From contig NZ_CP010979.1 in assembly GCF_000498395.2 (NCBI RefSeq), positions 3,968,001-4,032,000 on the forward strand: DNA of 64,000 nucleotides. The letters are read 5' to 3'. The notes below the pieces were generated by a model that did not search any database, was not told the origin of the DNA, and saw nothing but the letters and a program-made list of their open reading frames with translations. How positions within the stretch are numbered: the stretch's first letter is position 1; each line of letters opens with the position of its first letter. This DNA comes from Pseudomonas putida S13.1.2. Its GTDB lineage: Bacteria; Pseudomonadota; Gammaproteobacteria; Pseudomonadales; Pseudomonadaceae. The position numbers and the translations under genes were made by a program. Below, piece after piece: positions 45,564 to 54,373 of the stretch.

Positions 45564-46478
45564 ATGAACAAGAGAATCGCCTTGCTGCTGGGCGCGGCCC
45601 TGCTGTTCGCAGGATTTGCCCAGGCTGTGGAAAAACCACTGGTGCGCATTGGCGCGCGGGTGTTCACCGAGCAGACCGTGCTCGCCGAAATCACTGCGCA
45701 ATACCTGCGTGCCAACGGCTTTGACGTGCGCGTCACCACCGGCCTTGGCAGCAACATCGCGCGCCAGGCCCAGGAGACCGGCCAGCTTGACCTGATGTGG
45801 GAATACACCGGTGTCTCGCTGGTGTCGTACAACCACATCGACGAGCGCATGCCCAGTGCCGAAGCCACCTTCGCCCGGGTCAAAGAGCTGGATGCAAAGA
45901 AGGACCTGATCTGGCTGACCCCGTCGAAGTTCAGCAACACCTACGCGCTGGGCCTGCCCAAGCAAGTGGCCGAGGCCTACCCGCAGGTCAACACCATCAG
46001 CGACCTCAACCAGGTACTGCGTGACGAAAGCCAGCGCAACCACCTGGTGGCGCTGGACACCGAGTTCGCCAACCGCCCCGACGGCCTCGTTGGCCTGCGC
46101 GAGATGTACGGCCTGCCGCTGGACCGGCGCAACATCCGCCAGATGGACGGTGGCCTGGTGTACACCGCCATGCGCAACAACCAGGTATTCGCCGGTTTGG
46201 TGTACACCACCGACGGCCGCCTGAGTGCGTTCAACCTCAAGCTGCTGGAAGACGACAAGCACTACTTCCCCGACTACACCGCAGCGCCCGTGGTGCGCAA
46301 AGCCGTGCTCGACGCCAACCCGCAACTGGCCGCACTGCTCAAGCCACTGGCCGAGCAGCTGGATGACGAAACCATGCGCCAGCTCAACGCCAAGGTCGAC
46401 GTCGAGCACCAGAACCCGACCGCCGTGGCCGCCACCTTCCTGCGCGAGCACCCACTGAACAGCGAGGGCCAGCCATGA
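45564..46478 (+). CDS. Osmoprotectant-binding protein (OpuCC/OsmF type)
   Basis: 304-residue periplasmic protein of the OpuAC/OsmF family, with signal peptide cleaved near AQAVE (residue 20). Blocks RIGARVFTEQTVLAEI, GLGSNIARQAQETGQLDLMWEYTGVS and DGRLSAFNLKLLEDDKHYFP (given in part) match choline/betaine-binding OpuC proteins. ATG 45564 follows AGGG; the gene overlaps the next permease by 4 bases. It lacks a lipobox and so should be soluble in the periplasm. Confidence 0.92.
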   Translation: MNKRIALLLGAALLFAGFAQAVEKPLVRIGARVFTEQTVLAEITAQYLRANGFDVRVTTGLGSNIARQAQETGQLDLMWEYTGVSLVSYNHIDERMPSAEATFARVKELDAKKDLIWLTPSKFSNTYALGLPKQVAEAYPQVNTISDLNQVLRDESQRNHLVALDTEFANRPDGLVGLREMYGLPLDRRNIRQMDGGLVYTAMRNNQVFAGLVYTTDGRLSAFNLKLLEDDKHYFPDYTAAPVVRKAVLDANPQLAALLKPLAEQLDDETMRQLNAKVDVEHQNPTAVAATFLREHPLNSEGQP

Positions 46479-47128
46479 ACCTGATCGATACCTTCAGCCA
46501 CCTGGACTGGGCCCAGGTGCTGCAACTGACCTGGCAGCACATCATGCTGGTGGGCGTTGCGGTGAGCCTGGCCATTCTCGTCAGCGTGCCGCTGGGCATC
46601 CTCATGACCCGCTTCCCGGCCGTTGCCGGGCCGCTGCAAGCCAGCGCCACGGTGCTGCTGACCATTCCGTCGATTGCCCTGTTTGGCCTGCTGCTGCCGT
46701 TCTATTCCAAATTCGGCCAGGGGCTGGGGCCATTGCCAGCGATCACTGCGGTGTTCCTCTATTCGCTGCTGCCGATCCTGCGCAACACCTACCTCGCCCT
46801 GACCAACGTAGAGCCCGGCATCCGTGAAGCTGCGCGCGGCATCGGCATGACCTTCGGCCAGCGCCTGCGCATGGTCGAGCTGCCCATCGCAGTACCGGTG
46901 ATCCTCGCCGGTGTGCGCACTGCAGTAGTGATGAACATCGGCGTCATGACCATTGCCGCCACCATCGGCGCCGGCGGCCTGGGCGTGCTCATTCTTACCT
47001 CCATCAGCCGCAGCGACATGTCGATGCTGCTGGTCGGCGCCGTACTGGTCAGCCTGCTGGCCATCATTGCCGACCTGCTGCTGCAAACCCTGCAACGTGC
47101 CCTGACTCCAGAAGGACTGCGCTCATGA
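46475..47128 (+). CDS. Osmoprotectant ABC transporter permease 2 (OpuC type)
   Basis: 217-residue permease with five or six helices. Diagnostic segments are LTIPSIALFGLLLPF, LPILRNTYLALTNVEP and the loop IREAARGIGMTFGQRLRMVELP. The start ATG 46475 overlaps the binding protein stop (ATGA), and its own stop overlaps the ATPase start. This coupling points to fixed stoichiometry of the two permeases and ATPase. Confidence 0.93.
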   Translation: MNLIDTFSHLDWAQVLQLTWQHIMLVGVAVSLAILVSVPLGILMTRFPAVAGPLQASATVLLTIPSIALFGLLLPFYSKFGQGLGPLPAITAVFLYSLLPILRNTYLALTNVEPGIREAARGIGMTFGQRLRMVELPIAVPVILAGVRTAVVMNIGVMTIAATIGAGGLGVLILTSISRSDMSMLLVGAVLVSLLAIIADLLLQTLQRALTPEGLRS

Positions 47129-48282
47129 TCGAACTGAAGAACCTCAGCAAAACCTTCAACGTCAACGGCAAGGACGTCAAAGCCGTCGACGCGGTAAACC
47201 TTACTGTCAACGAAGGGGAAATCTGCGTGTTCCTCGGCCCCTCGGGCTGCGGCAAGAGCACCACGCTGAAAATGATCAACCGCCTGATCACGCCTACCTC
47301 GGGCCAGGTGTTCATCAATGGCGAAGACACCACCGGCCTGGACGAAGTCACCCTGCGCCGCCGCATCGGCTACGTGATCCAGCAGATCGGTCTGTTCCCC
47401 AACATGACCATCGAGGAGAACATCACCGTGGTCCCGCGCCTGCTCGGCTGGGACAAGCAAAAGTGCCACGAGCGTGCTCGCGAGCTGATGCACATGATCA
47501 AGCTCGAACCCAAGCAATACCTGCAGCGCTACCCGCGCGAACTGTCTGGTGGCCAGCAGCAGCGAATCGGCGTGATCCGTGCCTTGGCGGCCGACGCACC
47601 GGTATTGCTGATGGACGAGCCGTTCGGCGCGGTCGACCCGATCAACCGCGAGATGATCCAGAACGAGTTCTTCGAGATGCAGCGGGCGCTGAACAAGACC
47701 GTGATCATGGTCAGCCACGACATCGACGAAGCCATCAAGCTGGGCGACAAGATTGCCATCTTCCGTGCCGGCAAACTGTTGCAGCTGGACCACCCGGACA
47801 CGCTGCTGGCGCACCCGGCGGATGACTTTGTCAGCAACTTCGTTGGCCAGGACAGCACGCTCAAGCGCCTGCTGCTGGTGCGTGCCGAGGATGCAGCGGA
47901 CAACGCGCCGTCGGTGAGCCCGGAAACGCCCGTGAGCGATGCACTGGAGCTGCTGGATGAGCACGACCGCCGCTACGTGGTGGTGACCGATGCACAGAAC
48001 AAGGCACTGGGCTATGTGCGCCGGCGCGACATGCACCGCCAGCAAGGGACGTGTGGCGACTTCCTGCGGCCGTTCAATGCCACGGCATCGCACGATGAGC
48101 ATTTGCGCATCCTGCTGTCGCGCATGTACGAGTTCAACCGGGCGTGGCTGCCGGTGCTGGATGCGGAGCAGGTGTTTTTGGGCGAGGTGACGCAGGAGTC
48201 GATTGCGGCGTACCTGAGTTCGGGCAGATCGCGCGGGGGCAAGACCAGCATTGTTTCGCCGGCTGAGGCGGTGGTGTCCTAG
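47125..48282 (+). CDS. Osmoprotectant ABC transporter ATPase with CBS domains (OpuCA type)
   Basis: 385-residue ATPase. Walker A is GPSGCGKST (residues 38-46), the signature is LSGGQQQRIGV and Walker B is LLMDEPFGAVDP. The C-terminal 120 residues form a CBS pair (YVVVTDAQNKALGYV, then WLPVLDAEQVFLGEV), the ionic-strength or nucleotide sensor of OpuA/OpuC transporters. This supports regulation by osmotic state. It ends before a REP pair. Confidence 0.93.
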   Translation: MIELKNLSKTFNVNGKDVKAVDAVNLTVNEGEICVFLGPSGCGKSTTLKMINRLITPTSGQVFINGEDTTGLDEVTLRRRIGYVIQQIGLFPNMTIEENITVVPRLLGWDKQKCHERARELMHMIKLEPKQYLQRYPRELSGGQQQRIGVIRALAADAPVLLMDEPFGAVDPINREMIQNEFFEMQRALNKTVIMVSHDIDEAIKLGDKIAIFRAGKLLQLDHPDTLLAHPADDFVSNFVGQDSTLKRLLLVRAEDAADNAPSVSPETPVSDALELLDEHDRRYVVVTDAQNKALGYVRRRDMHRQQGTCGDFLRPFNATASHDEHLRILLSRMYEFNRAWLPVLDAEQVFLGEVTQESIAAYLSSGRSRGGKTSIVSPAEAVVS

Positions 48283-48302
48283 AAAGCCGGGGGCACTTCG
48301 CG

Positions 48303-48394
48303 CCCCATCGCCGGCAAGCCAGCTCCCACAGGTACAGCGCATGTCTTGAGGTTCTCGCTGTACCTGTGGGAGCTGGCTTGCCGGCGAAAGGGCC
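48303..48394. repeat. REP pair, GCCGGCAAGCCAGC subtype
   Basis: ATCGCCGGCAAGCCAGCTCC... and its mirror lie between the convergent osmoprotectant ATPase gene and the TonB receptor gene. Third copy of this subtype in the window. Confidence 0.92.
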
Positions 48395-48419
48395 GCAAAG
48401 CGGCCCCGGCAATCTCAAG

Positions 48420-50849
48420 TCAGAACCCTACGCTGGCCTGCACATAGAAGGTCCGCGGCTCACCCACATAGACGCCGGCGTTGTTGTCGCTGGAGCGGGT
48501 GAAGTACTGCTTGTCGAACAGGTTCTTTACCCCCGCCGCCAGCTTCAGGTTGGACATTTCGGGCCCGAATTCATACCCACCACGGGCGTGCCAGGTCACG
48601 TAACCCGGAATATCACCATACTGCCCATCCGCACTCGGCTCGGTGATGTAGTCGCCGTTGAAGCTGCCATCAGCATTGATCCCGGTCCCCGGCGCGCGCT
48701 GCTTGGATTGGGCGTAGGCGTCCAGGTTCCAGGTCCAGCGGTTGACCGCGTAACGCACGCCGGCAGTGGCCACCTGGCGTGAATAGAACGGCAGGTCACG
48801 GCCCTTGAAGCCCGGGATTTCACCTTCATAGGTGGCGCGGGTAAAGGTGTAACCACCATTCAACGAAAGCCCTTCCAGGCGCGGGTCCAGCCCGGTCAGG
48901 TCGTAGCGCACCGAGGCCTCGATGCCCTGGTGCTTGGTCGCGCCAAGGTTGGTCCAGCCCACGTCGTTGCTGATGTATTGCAGCTCGTCATCGAAGTCGA
49001 TGTAGAACGCGGTCAGCTCACCCGCGAAGCCGCCATCGTCATAACGCGTGCCGATTTCGTAGGTCTTGGCCTTTTCCGGCTCCAGGCCATTGGCCGTGCT
49101 GTTGCCGGTACCGCCTTGGCCCAGCTGGAAGTACTGCAGGCTGCCGAACGAGGTTTCGTAGTTGGCGAATACTTTCCACGCGTCGGAGATGTGGTACATC
49201 ACGCTCAGCGCCGGCAGCGGCTCGTTACTGGTGATGCTGCGCTTCTTCTCCGCCACCGGGCGGTTGTTGGCATCCAGCACCGGCCGGTCGCGCCAGTCGG
49301 TATTGATGTGCTCGAAGCGGATGCCCGGTGTGATGGTCCAGTTGCCCACATCGATCTTGTCGTCGATGTAGTAGGCGCTGGCCTCGGTACCGCCGCTGCG
49401 GTCCTGGAACACGTGGCCGTCAGAGGTCGGGGTCACGGTCGGCACGTTGTCGATCAGCGCCAGGCGGGTCGACTGTTCGCGCATCGCTTCCTTCAGGTAG
49501 CGATAGCCCACGCTGACTTCCTGGGTGGTAGGGCCGGCAAAGAAGATGCGCGAAACCCGTGGCTCGATGGCGAAAGTGTGGTAGTTGCGCGGGTACGAGG
49601 ACAGGGTCTTCATGTCACGCGAGGCGATGGCGCTGCCGCGAAAGCTGTCGGTGTAGTAGGTCAGCACTTCGAACTGGGTGGCATCGTCGAGCTGGCGTTG
49701 CCACTTGAACGACACATCCTTGCGCCGACCGGCGAAGTAGTCATAGTCGCGCAGCGACTGGTAAGGGTTGCTGTCGTACTGGGCCTGGGTCAGGCCACCG
49801 GGCATGTCGGCACGGCCATCGTAATAATGGAAGTTGAGCCAGAACTCATCGACGTCGGTGGGCGCCCAGTGGGTCTTGAGGATAACGTCGTCGATGTCGT
49901 TGCCATTGTTGCTTTCACGGTAACCGTTGCCGTTCACCCCGGTGTACAGCAGCGCCACACCCATGCCGTTGTCCGCCGTGCCACCGACAAAGGCCGACTC
50001 GGTGTGCTTCCAGCCGCCGTGCTGGGAGGTTTCCAGGGTGGTGGACAGCTCCGCCGAGGCCTTTTCCGGAATCGCCCGGGTGACGAAGTTGATCACCCCA
50101 CCAACGTTCTGCGGGCCATAGCGCACCGAGCCGGCCCCACGCACCACGTCGATGCTGTCGAGGTTGCCCGAGGAGATCGGCGCCATCGACAGCTGTGGCT
50201 GGCCATACGGCGCGAAGGCGGCCGGGATGCCGTCGATCAATACGGTGGAGCGCGGCGACAGGCGCGAGGTCAGGCCGCGCACGCCCACGTTCAGCGACAG
50301 GTCGCTGCCGCCGGTGCCGTTGGAGTCCTGCACCTGCACACCCGGGATGCCGCGCAGGACGTCGCGCACGTTCATCGCGCCCTTCTCCACCATCGCCTCG
50401 CGGCGCACCACGGTGCGCGCGCCGGGGTGGTTCTGCACCACGCTCTGCTGGGCATCGCCCAACCAGTCACCGACCACCTTGATGTCGGTGGGCGCCAGCT
50501 CCAGGCTGCCGCTGCCCAGGTCGAGGGTAGTCGGCAGTGGCTTTACCACGACGGTGTCCTGGGACATCTCGAAGGTCAGCCCGCTGCCTTGCAGCAACTG
50601 TTGCAGCGCCTGCACCGGCGCCAGGTTGCCGGACACCGCCGGGGCCTGTTTGCCGGCCACCAGTTCGGGGCTGAAGAACAGCTGCAGGTTGGTTTGCTGA
50701 CCAAGCTGATTCAGCGCCGAAGCCAGCGGTTGGGCCTGGATCTGGAGGGTGTTGCCCGCCTCAGCAGCCTGGCTGTTGACGGTCACGGCGCTGACCGCCA
50801 GGGCCAGCGCCAGGGCGCGGAAGCGTGGGAAGGGTTTGTTGTTGTTCAC
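48420..50849 (-). CDS. TonB-dependent transducer (FecA-like, STN domain)
   Basis: 809-residue outer-membrane receptor. Signal peptide (cleavage near SQAAEA, residue 31), then an STN signalling domain (about 35-110: ALNQLGQQTNLQLFFSPEL), plug (about 150-260) and 22-strand barrel ending FYVQASVGF with a terminal Phe. The STN domain marks it as a transducer that, when loaded with a ferric siderophore, signals through the FecR-like and ECF sigma proteins encoded next. Its plug motif VRGAGSVRYGPQNVGGVIN is typical of the FecA group. Ferric citrate or a citrate-type siderophore is possible, not shown. Confidence 0.94.
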   Translation of the reverse strand: MNNNKPFPRFRALALALAVSAVTVNSQAAEAGNTLQIQAQPLASALNQLGQQTNLQLFFSPELVAGKQAPAVSGNLAPVQALQQLLQGSGLTFEMSQDTVVVKPLPTTLDLGSGSLELAPTDIKVVGDWLGDAQQSVVQNHPGARTVVRREAMVEKGAMNVRDVLRGIPGVQVQDSNGTGGSDLSLNVGVRGLTSRLSPRSTVLIDGIPAAFAPYGQPQLSMAPISSGNLDSIDVVRGAGSVRYGPQNVGGVINFVTRAIPEKASAELSTTLETSQHGGWKHTESAFVGGTADNGMGVALLYTGVNGNGYRESNNGNDIDDVILKTHWAPTDVDEFWLNFHYYDGRADMPGGLTQAQYDSNPYQSLRDYDYFAGRRKDVSFKWQRQLDDATQFEVLTYYTDSFRGSAIASRDMKTLSSYPRNYHTFAIEPRVSRIFFAGPTTQEVSVGYRYLKEAMREQSTRLALIDNVPTVTPTSDGHVFQDRSGGTEASAYYIDDKIDVGNWTITPGIRFEHINTDWRDRPVLDANNRPVAEKKRSITSNEPLPALSVMYHISDAWKVFANYETSFGSLQYFQLGQGGTGNSTANGLEPEKAKTYEIGTRYDDGGFAGELTAFYIDFDDELQYISNDVGWTNLGATKHQGIEASVRYDLTGLDPRLEGLSLNGGYTFTRATYEGEIPGFKGRDLPFYSRQVATAGVRYAVNRWTWNLDAYAQSKQRAPGTGINADGSFNGDYITEPSADGQYGDIPGYVTWHARGGYEFGPEMSNLKLAAGVKNLFDKQYFTRSSDNNAGVYVGEPRTFYVQASVGF

Positions 50850-50957
50850 GTCGTCGAAACATCCTGGAATGCGGAATAAACGCCAACCGCGTGCAAATGG
50901 GAATGCTTGGCAGTTGCAGCTGGCGAGGAAGACGAACGAGCGAGAAAAAACCTGAAT

Positions 50958-51920
50958 CTATTTCGCAATTATTTCGCGAGAGCCGTCATCATGGGCCTTG
51001 ATGGCCACCGGCAGGATGCTCGGCAAGGCCCGCAACAGTGCGTCGGTGTCGTCGGTGCTGAAGGTGCTCGAAAGGCGCATCTGGGCGACTTTACCGGGGG
51101 CGACCCGCAGCGGTTGGCTACGATAGCGCGAGGCTTCGGCCACCACCTCGGCGAGGGTGGCGTTGTCGAACACCAGCTTGCCTTGGCGCCAGGCGGTAAC
51201 GGCAGCGGTGTTGACGGCATAGGGGGCGGTCACCCCGCCCTGTGCATCTATATGCGAACCCTGGCCGGCCGTAAGCTGCGCCAGCGCGTCGCCCTTGCCC
51301 TGCACCCGCACCGAACCCTGCTCCACCGCCACCCGGGTGCTGGCAGGGTCCTGACGCACGTCAAAGCGGGTACCGGTTACCGTCACGCTGCCCTGGGCGG
51401 TGTCCACCACAAACGGCCTGGCACTGTCGTGGGCAACACTGAACATCACCTCGCCGGCACTCAGGCGGATATGCCGCTGGCCGGCGCTGAAGTCGACCTG
51501 CAGCTGTGTGCTGCCATTGAGATCGAGCAAGGAGCCATCCGGCAGTTCGACCTGGCGGCGTTCGTTGAAGGCGGTCTGCACGCTGGCTTGGTGATTCAGT
51601 TGCTGATAGTGCCAGCCGCCCCAGCCCAGGCCCAATGCCAGCACCGCCACACTGGCCGCCAGTGCCTGACGCACGAAACGCCGACGTGGCAACTGCTGCA
51701 CCGGGTCCGGTTGGCGCAACGCTTCAAGGCGCTGGCGTGGAATGAAGTCGGCGGCCTGCCACACGCGGCACAGGTGCTGGTACTCCTCCCGGTGGCGCTC
51801 GTCGCTGGCCAACCAGGCGCGTAGCTGTTTCTGCAGCCCGGTATCCCGAGGCGCATCCTGCACGCGGGCAAACCATGCGGCCGCCTGCTCGCGGACGGTA
51901 TCGGTACCGTGCTGTTTCAT
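50958..51920 (-). CDS. FecR-like anti-sigma regulator
   Basis: 320-residue single-pass inner-membrane protein. The N-terminal cytoplasmic anti-sigma part (about 1-80, QAAAWFARVQDAPRD) is followed by a membrane helix (about 76-98, ALAASVAVLALGLGWGGW), then the periplasmic FecR domain (GSLLDLNGSTQLQVDFS; GSVTVTGTRFDVRQD) and a C-terminal STN-binding region. ATG 51920 has AGGAG eight bases upstream. An upstream in-frame ATG at 51944 overlaps the sigma stop but lacks a ribosome site. Confidence 0.93.
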   Translation of the reverse strand: MKQHGTDTVREQAAAWFARVQDAPRDTGLQKQLRAWLASDERHREEYQHLCRVWQAADFIPRQRLEALRQPDPVQQLPRRRFVRQALAASVAVLALGLGWGGWHYQQLNHQASVQTAFNERRQVELPDGSLLDLNGSTQLQVDFSAGQRHIRLSAGEVMFSVAHDSARPFVVDTAQGSVTVTGTRFDVRQDPASTRVAVEQGSVRVQGKGDALAQLTAGQGSHIDAQGGVTAPYAVNTAAVTAWRQGKLVFDNATLAEVVAEASRYRSQPLRVAPGKVAQMRLSSTFSTDDTDALLRALPSILPVAIKAHDDGSREIIAK

Positions 51921-51940
51921 CGAAAAGGTCTCCTGACTCT

Positions 51941-52438
51941 TCATGCCGACACATCCAGGTGCTCACGCAAATGCCGGAGCGTGCGGATCATATACTTTTC
52001 GACCATGTTCTTGCTCAACCCCATGCGCTCGGCGATCTCGGCTTGGGTCAGGCCTTCGAGCTTCTGCCAGATGAACACCTGCCGGCAGTTGAGCGGCAAC
52101 TCGGCCAGCGCCCGCTCGACGCTGTCGGCCAGCTCCAGCGCATGCACATAGGCCTCCGGGTCATTGCCGCTGGTAGTGCCCTCGTCGAAGGCTTCCAGCG
52201 CCAGGGCCTGGCGGCGGTCTTCGCGGCGCAAGCCATCCACGGCAAGGTTGCGGGCGGTCTGGTGCAGGTAGGCGCGCGGCTGCTCAACCTGCTCGCGCGG
52301 GTTTTCCAGTACCCGGACAAAGGCATCGTGGGTGAGGTCCTCGGCCTGCTGACGACTGCGCAGTTTGCGCGTCCAGGTGCCGATCAGCTCGTGGTAATGG
52401 TCGAGGAAGCCTTTGTGTCCGGACACGGTCTGGGTCAT
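51941..52438 (-). CDS. ECF sigma factor (FecI family)
   Basis: 165-residue extracytoplasmic-function sigma factor with region 2 (about 10-75, QAEDLTHDAFVRVLENPREQ) and region 4 (about 105-155, ALAELPLNCRQVFIWQKLEG then LTQAEIAERMGLSKNMVEKY). It is the cognate partner of the FecR-like protein and would transcribe the TonB receptor gene. Only 22 bases separate its ATG from a Fur-box-like sequence, implying iron control and a very short leader. No clear ribosome site is visible. Confidence 0.93.
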   Translation of the reverse strand: MTQTVSGHKGFLDHYHELIGTWTRKLRSRQQAEDLTHDAFVRVLENPREQVEQPRAYLHQTARNLAVDGLRREDRRQALALEAFDEGTTSGNDPEAYVHALELADSVERALAELPLNCRQVFIWQKLEGLTQAEIAERMGLSKNMVEKYMIRTLRHLREHLDVSA

Positions 52439-52460
52439 CAGGGAGGCGGATAAGGGTGCG

Positions 52461-52479
52461 AATAGTAATGTTTCTCATC
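52461..52479. promoter_or_regulatory. Putative Fur box upstream of the ECF sigma gene
   Basis: AATAGTAATGTTTCTCATC matches 11 of 19 Fur consensus positions and lies 23-41 bases upstream of the sigma ATG, where Fur sites of fecI-type genes usually lie. Weaker than the fagA-fumC site. Confidence 0.5.
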
Positions 52480-52575
52480 AAAACCAGCAAATCCGCCAGT
52501 CGGTAACAAAAAATTTACAGGGGATTTCCTGTACGGGGGTACCAGGAAAATGTGGCCATAAATATGAACACCCAG

Positions 52576-52651
52576 GGCGCTTTCGCGGGTGAGCCCGCGC
52601 CTGAAGAAGTAGCGCAATCCCTGTAGGAGCGGGTTCACCCGCGAAAGGGCC
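52576..52651. repeat. Short REP pair
   Basis: GGCGCTTTCGCGGGTGAGCC... and ...GGGTTCACCCGCGAAAGGGCC form an inverted pair; the left copy has lost its CTCCCACAGG tail and reads CGCGCCTGAAG instead. The right copy has CTGTAGGAG in place of CTGTGGGAG. Confidence 0.8.
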
Positions 52652-52772
52652 AACACGGTCCATTCCACAATATTTAACGCTTGAAACATCGCGGGGAACA
52701 TCAGCCGGTCACACGAGTCGGTTATTCAAATGGCTGGTCGTCGATCCACGCCGATCACGCCCGGATTGCCTG

Positions 52773-52801
52773 TTGATTCTGCATTCTTCACGCCCTAAAG
52801 T
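52773..52801 (+). promoter_or_regulatory. Putative sigma-70 promoter of speC
   Basis: TTGATT and TAAAGT are separated by exactly 17 bases, each matching four of six consensus bases. Transcription would start near 52808, leaving a leader of about 125 bases before the speC ATG. Confidence 0.5.
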
Positions 52802-52932
52802 GCGCGCCGAACGTCCATGCTGGAAACGATCCATCCGGCTCAAGTACTGAGTAGGCGAACCAAAGTGGGGATACGGAGGACGTTCAGTTTGCAGCCACTT
52901 AAATTTTCAGTTTGCCCATGGAGTCCCTGAGC

Positions 52933-54096
52933 ATGTCGATCCAGGTCGAAGATTATTTCGCGCGTGACACCTTCCAGAAAATGAAGGCGTTCGCCGACAA
53001 GCAGGAAACCCCGTTCGTACTCATCGACACCCAGATGATCAGCCAGGCCTATGACGACCTGCGTGCGGGCTTCGAGTTCGCCAAGGTCTACTACGCCGTC
53101 AAGGCCAACCCTGCCGTCGAAATCATCGACCTGCTCAAAGAGAAAGGTTCGAGCTTCGACATCGCCTCGATCTACGAGCTGGACAAGGTGATGGACCGCG
53201 GCGTCAGCGCTGACCGCATCAGCTACGGCAACACCATCAAGAAGTCCAAGGACATCCGCTACTTCTACGAGAAGGGCGTACGCCTGTATGCCACCGACTC
53301 GGAAGCCGACCTGCGCAACATTGCCAAGGCCGCACCGGGTTCGAAAGTGTACGTGCGTATCCTGACTGAAGGCTCCACCACTGCCGACTGGCCACTGTCC
53401 CGTAAATTCGGCTGCCAGACCGACATGGCCATGGACCTGCTGATCCTCGCCCGTGACCTGGGCCTGGTGCCTTACGGCATCTCCTTCCACGTGGGCTCGC
53501 AGCAGCGCGACATCAGCGTGTGGGACGCCGCCATCGCCAAGGTCAAAGTGATCTTCGAGCGCCTGAAGGAAGAAGACGGCATCGAGCTGAAGCTGATCAA
53601 CATGGGTGGCGGCTTCCCGGCCAACTACATTACCCGTACCAACAGCCTGGAAACCTACGCCGAAGAAATCATCCGCTTCCTCAAGGAAGACTTCGGTGAC
53701 GAGCTGCCGGAAATCATCCTGGAGCCAGGCCGTTCGCTGATTGCCAACGCCGGTATCCTGGTCAGCGAAGTGGTGCTGGTGGCGCGTAAGTCGCGTACTG
53801 CCGTCGAGCGCTGGATCTACACCGACGTGGGCAAGTTCTCCGGCCTGATCGAAACCATGGACGAAGCGATCAAGTTCCCGATCTGGACCGAAAAGAAAGG
53901 CGAAGCCGAAGAAGTCGTCATCGCCGGCCCGACCTGCGACAGCGCCGACATCATGTACGAAAACTACAAATACGGCCTGCCGCTGAACCTGGCCATCGGT
54001 GACCGCCTGTACTGGCTGTCGACCGGTGCCTACACCACCAGCTACAGCGCGGTGGAATTCAACGGCTTCCCGCCGCTGAAGGCTTACTACCTGTAA
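52933..54096 (+). CDS. speC: Ornithine/lysine decarboxylase, PLP fold III (SpeC)
   Basis: 387-residue decarboxylase of the eukaryote-like alanine-racemase-fold group, making putrescine from ornithine (and possibly cadaverine from lysine). PLP lysine is K57 (YYAVKANP). Cofactor-phosphate contacts are the Gly cluster at 225-229 (GGGFP) and EPGR at 264-267. H186 (FHVGSQQ) stacks on the ring and C335 (GPTCDSAD) is the catalytic Cys from the partner subunit. ATG 52933 begins MSIQVEDYF; GGAG lies about nine bases upstream. A perfect terminator follows its stop. Confidence 0.95.
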   Translation: MSIQVEDYFARDTFQKMKAFADKQETPFVLIDTQMISQAYDDLRAGFEFAKVYYAVKANPAVEIIDLLKEKGSSFDIASIYELDKVMDRGVSADRISYGNTIKKSKDIRYFYEKGVRLYATDSEADLRNIAKAAPGSKVYVRILTEGSTTADWPLSRKFGCQTDMAMDLLILARDLGLVPYGISFHVGSQQRDISVWDAAIAKVKVIFERLKEEDGIELKLINMGGGFPANYITRTNSLETYAEEIIRFLKEDFGDELPEIILEPGRSLIANAGILVSEVVLVARKSRTAVERWIYTDVGKFSGLIETMDEAIKFPIWTEKKGEAEEVVIAGPTCDSADIMYENYKYGLPLNLAIGDRLYWLSTGAYTTSYSAVEFNGFPPLKAYYL

Positions 54097-54099
54097 CGC

Positions 54100-54125
54100 A
54101 AAACGGGGCCGCAAGGCCCCGTTTT
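54100..54125 (+). terminator. Intrinsic terminator of speC
   Basis: AAAACGGGGCC and GGCCCCGTTTT form an 11-bp perfect stem with a GCAA tetraloop, ending in a T-run. The A/T tails make it effective in both directions. Confidence 0.93.
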
Positions 54126-54145
54126 CATGTGTGCTCCGCTGTACC

Positions 54146-54169
54146 GGCCCCTTCGCGGGCTTGCCCGCT
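54146..54169. repeat. Left part of a REP element split by the IS
   Basis: GGCCCCTTCGCGGGCTTGCC...CGCT is a REP that stops at the CT core. The missing tail CCCACAGG resumes at 55342 after the insertion. Joining 54168-54169 to 55342 restores a normal REP and, with 55382-55411, a normal inverted pair. Confidence 0.92.
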
Positions 54170-54181
54170 TGTATGGTTAGA

Positions 54182-54345
54182 CTTGAAGGGGTGGTGGGAC
54201 TAAATGCCCGATTCTGACTGTTCACAGCAGTACAGACCGTGGGAGACATCGCCCCACCCCTTCCACCAAAGCGCCGATAAAGAATGCATCGTTTGCAAAC
54301 GACGATAGAAGCAAGCCAGCGCCTCTTGGTGAAACCCCTTCAAGC
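54182..54345 (+). ncRNA. Predicted bridge RNA of the IS110 element
   Basis: The left end folds into two stem-closed internal loops. Loop 1 (stem 54185-54198 with 54251-54263) carries ATGCCCG at 54204-54210, matching target TTGCCCG at 6 of 7. It also carries GTGGGAG at 54239-54245, the exact reverse complement of target CTCCCAC. Loop 2 (stem 54265-54274 with 54320-54330) carries AAAGAAT at 54279-54285, matching donor ATAGAAT at 6 of 7, and AAGCAAG at 54309-54315, matching the complement of donor CTTGTAT at 5 of 7. The order is the left and right target guide, then the left and right donor guide, as in the IS621 bridge RNA. Ends are approximate. Confidence 0.75.
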
Positions 54346-54373
54346 CAAAAAACCATAACGTGAGGAGGCTCCC

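Larger units (their letters stand above)
52439..52932. other. 494-bp divergent region between the ECF sigma gene and speC
   Basis: From left to right it holds the Fur-like site (52461-52479), a CAGGGGATTTCCTGTACGGG hairpin-prone stretch near 52518, a short REP pair (52576-52651) and a putative speC promoter (52773-52801). The last is followed by a leader of about 125 bases. No additional reading frame looks real. Confidence 0.6.

Noticed and set aside
54172..54357. TATGGTT and AACCATA as classic terminal inverted repeats of the IS
   Set aside because: They are only 7 bp, one copy lies inside the element before the gene, and IS110-group elements are defined by the core and bridge RNA, not by terminal repeats. 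I keep them only as a note.
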